A DNA stretch of 7,917 nt from Acetobacteraceae bacterium (GTDB lineage: Bacteria > Pseudomonadota > Alphaproteobacteria > Acetobacterales > Acetobacteraceae): positions 1 through 7,917 of the forward strand of contig DAHWBL010000010.1 of NCBI GenBank assembly GCA_027323595.1. The letters are read 5' to 3'. Shown in pieces: positions 6,478 to 7,917 of the stretch (within the stretch, counting starts at the first letter, position 1; every line of letters starts with the position of its first letter). Position numbers and translations under genes: made by a program. The notes under the pieces are model-generated. The model searched no databases, was not told the DNA's origin, and saw nothing but the letters and a program-made list of their open reading frames with translations.

Positions 6478-7279
6478 CGGGATGCACCACGCCCAGTGCG
6501 GTGCCGGCCTGTCGTTCGAGCTGGGTGAAAGCGGCGCTGTAGCGCGTCGCCGCGCTGCGCGGATAGGGCAGGGTGACGCGGATGCGCTGGGTGATACGTC
6601 CCGGACGGGCAGAAAAAACCAGAATATCGTCGGCCAGATACACCGCTTCGGAAATGCTGTGGGTGACGAACACCACCGTGGTCGCCGACATGCGGCGGAT
6701 GTCGAGCAGCAGGTCGTGCATCTCCATGCGGGTGAGTTCGTCGAGCGCACCGAAAGGCTCGTCCATCAGCAGCATCGATGGCTCATGGATCAATGCCCGG
6801 CACAGCGCCACGCGCTGCTTCATGCCGCCCGACAATGCCATCGGACGCTGATCCACGAAGGCGGAAAGCCCGACCATCGCCAGCAGGTCGCGCGCGCGTG
6901 CCTTCGCCGCGGGGCCGGCGCGGCCGAGGATTTCCATCGGGAACATCACATTGGCCAGCACCGTGCGCCAGGGCATCAGGTTCGGCGTCTGGAACACGAA
7001 GCCGACATCCTCGGCCGGGCCGGTGACGCGGCGGCCGCGGATTTCGACATGTCCCACCGAAGCCGTGGTGAGGCCTGCGATGATGTTGAGCAGCGTGGTC
7101 TTGCCGCAGCCGCTGGGCCCGAGCAGCGCCACCAGCTCACCCTGGGCGATGTCATATTCCACTGCCTGCAACGCGATCGTCTGGAACCGGCCGCGCGGCT
7201 CGCCGAAGGATTTGCCAACCCCCAGAATGCGCGCGAACGGCTCGGCGGCTGTGGTCGCGCTTGCGATGGCGGCACTCAC
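6470..7279 (-). CDS. ABC transporter ATP-binding protein, TauB/SsuB-like family
   Basis: A 269-aa cytoplasmic ATPase that powers the importer. All motifs are intact: Walker A GPSGCGKTT (54-62), Q-loop Gln97 in FVFQTPNLMPW, signature LSGGMKQR (149-156), Walker B MLLMDE (169-174), D-loop GALDE (177-181) and switch His207 in FVTHS. The FQTPNLMPWRTVLANV and ALDELTR segments are typical of the nitrate/sulfonate/taurine group. The start is a GTG at 7277-7279 that shares four bases (GTGA) with the stop of the binding-protein gene, pointing to translational coupling. The permease start overlaps its TAG stop. Specificity comes from the binding protein, so this subunit does not reveal the substrate. 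Confidence 0.95.
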   Translation of the reverse strand: MSAAIASATTAAEPFARILGVGKSFGEPRGRFQTIALQAVEYDIAQGELVALLGPSGCGKTTLLNIIAGLTTASVGHVEIRGRRVTGPAEDVGFVFQTPNLMPWRTVLANVMFPMEILGRAGPAAKARARDLLAMVGLSAFVDQRPMALSGGMKQRVALCRALIHEPSMLLMDEPFGALDELTRMEMHDLLLDIRRMSATTVVFVTHSISEAVYLADDILVFSARPGRITQRIRVTLPYPRSAATRYSAAFTQLERQAGTALGVVHPDA

Positions 7280-7917
7280 GGCAGGATGGGTGGGTTGGGC
7301 AGAAAATCCGCATCGACCAGGCTTCCGACCGGAACCGATTTCGCGCCGTCCGCGCCAAGGATCAGGGTCTCGCTCGCCTGCATGGTCGCCATGTCGAATG
7401 TGCCGAGGCCCGCTGCGCGTGTCTGTTCGGTGAGCACGAGGCGGTTGACGATGTCGATCTCCTGGCGCGCGATCGCGGGGTCCAGGCCCTTGACCGCGCG
7501 GCTCACGATGGCGGCGGCCTCATCGGGGTGTTCGATGCTGTATTTCCAGCCCTGCAAAGAGGCTTTCACGAACGCGCGCACCGTGTCGGGGTGGTCGCGG
7601 ATGGTGTCCTGGCGAACCACGATGCTGTTGGAATAAAGCTGCAATCCGAAATCCGCCAGCAGCAGCATGCGCGCCTGGTCGGCGCCGACGGCGCCGACCA
7701 GGCCGGGCATCGACATCGCGAAGCTTTCCGATGCCTTCAACTTGCCGGCCACCAGCAGGCTGATGCGCGCCGCCGGATCGACGTTGGTGTAGCTGACCTT
7801 CGATGGATCAAGCCCGCGCTGGAGCATGAAGGCGTGCACCACCTGCTGGGTGAAGCTGCCGGCGCCGCTGCCGATGGTGAGGCCTTCGAGCTGTTCGGGG
7901 CGGGTGACGTTGGCGCC
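7276..7917 (-). CDS. ABC transporter substrate-binding protein, NMT1/THI5-like, C-terminal part
   Basis: The frame is open from its TGA at 7276-7278 to the right edge, giving 213 residues; the start and any signal peptide lie outside the window. Members of this family are periplasmic binding proteins for sulfonates, thiamine-pyrimidine precursors and other small, often aromatic or heterocyclic molecules. Seen here: LEGLTIGSGAGSFTQQVV, a lobe-crossing pattern (ARISLLVAGKLKASESF), RQDTIRDHPDTVRAFVKASL, and the late helix GWKYSIEHPDEAAAIV; all are typical of NMT1/THI5-like and SsuA-like proteins. The stop overlaps the GTG start of the ATPase gene. It is the most upstream visible gene of the transporter operon. 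Ligand identity cannot be read from the sequence. Confidence 0.9.
   Translation of the reverse strand, partial: GANVTRPEQLEGLTIGSGAGSFTQQVVHAFMLQRGLDPSKVSYTNVDPAARISLLVAGKLKASESFAMSMPGLVGAVGADQARMLLLADFGLQLYSNSIVVRQDTIRDHPDTVRAFVKASLQGWKYSIEHPDEAAAIVSRAVKGLDPAIARQEIDIVNRLVLTEQTRAAGLGTFDMATMQASETLILGADGAKSVPVGSLVDADFLPNPPILP

Noticed and set aside
1..7917. tRNA, rRNA, CRISPR arrays, insertion sequences or phage genes
   Set aside because: No regularly spaced repeats, no transposase or integrase motifs, and no non-coding gap long enough for such elements; the only gap over 100 bp is 1552-1682.

Overview
The window is very GC-rich (roughly 70 percent by eye) and densely coding, with G/C-ending codons, GTG starts and short start/stop overlaps. 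The histidine genes hisG and hisD, a short-form HisG and a PEP-CTERM-like surface protein suggest an alphaproteobacterium, plausibly Acetobacteraceae/Rhodospirillales. That placement is inference; there is no rRNA or other marker gene here.

Left part, minus strand (1-1551): the first codons of a probable hisD, then hisG (short form, 231 aa), then an exported protein of 253 aa whose C-terminus resembles a PEP-CTERM sorting signal but reads DEP instead of PEP. A 131-bp intergenic region (1552-1682) with an AT-rich half separates this part from the next and should hold divergent promoters.

Middle, plus strand (1683-4752): a tight three-gene operon encoding a cyclic-amidohydrolase of the dihydroorotase/hydantoinase/allantoinase superfamily, a DapA-like (DHDPS/NAL superfamily) class I aldolase or lyase, and an SDR-like protein. 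All three have the fold motifs of their superfamily but changed residues at canonical active-site positions.

Right part, minus strand (4755-7917, running in from the right edge): an NMT1/THI5-type solute-binding protein (incomplete), an ABC ATPase, a TauC/SsuC-type permease and an ACMSD-like metal-dependent amidohydrolase, with start/stop overlaps at each junction. This operon converges on the middle one with only 2 bp between the stop codons.

Together the middle and right parts look like a catabolic cluster. An importer takes up a small, probably heterocyclic or cyclic amide/imide compound. The cyclic amidohydrolase could open the ring, and the other three enzymes could do C-C cleavage, redox or lyase chemistry, and decarboxylation or hydrolysis. 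The substrate cannot be read from the sequence, and I do not recognise this as a characterised pathway. No regulator, RNA gene, mobile element or CRISPR array is visible.
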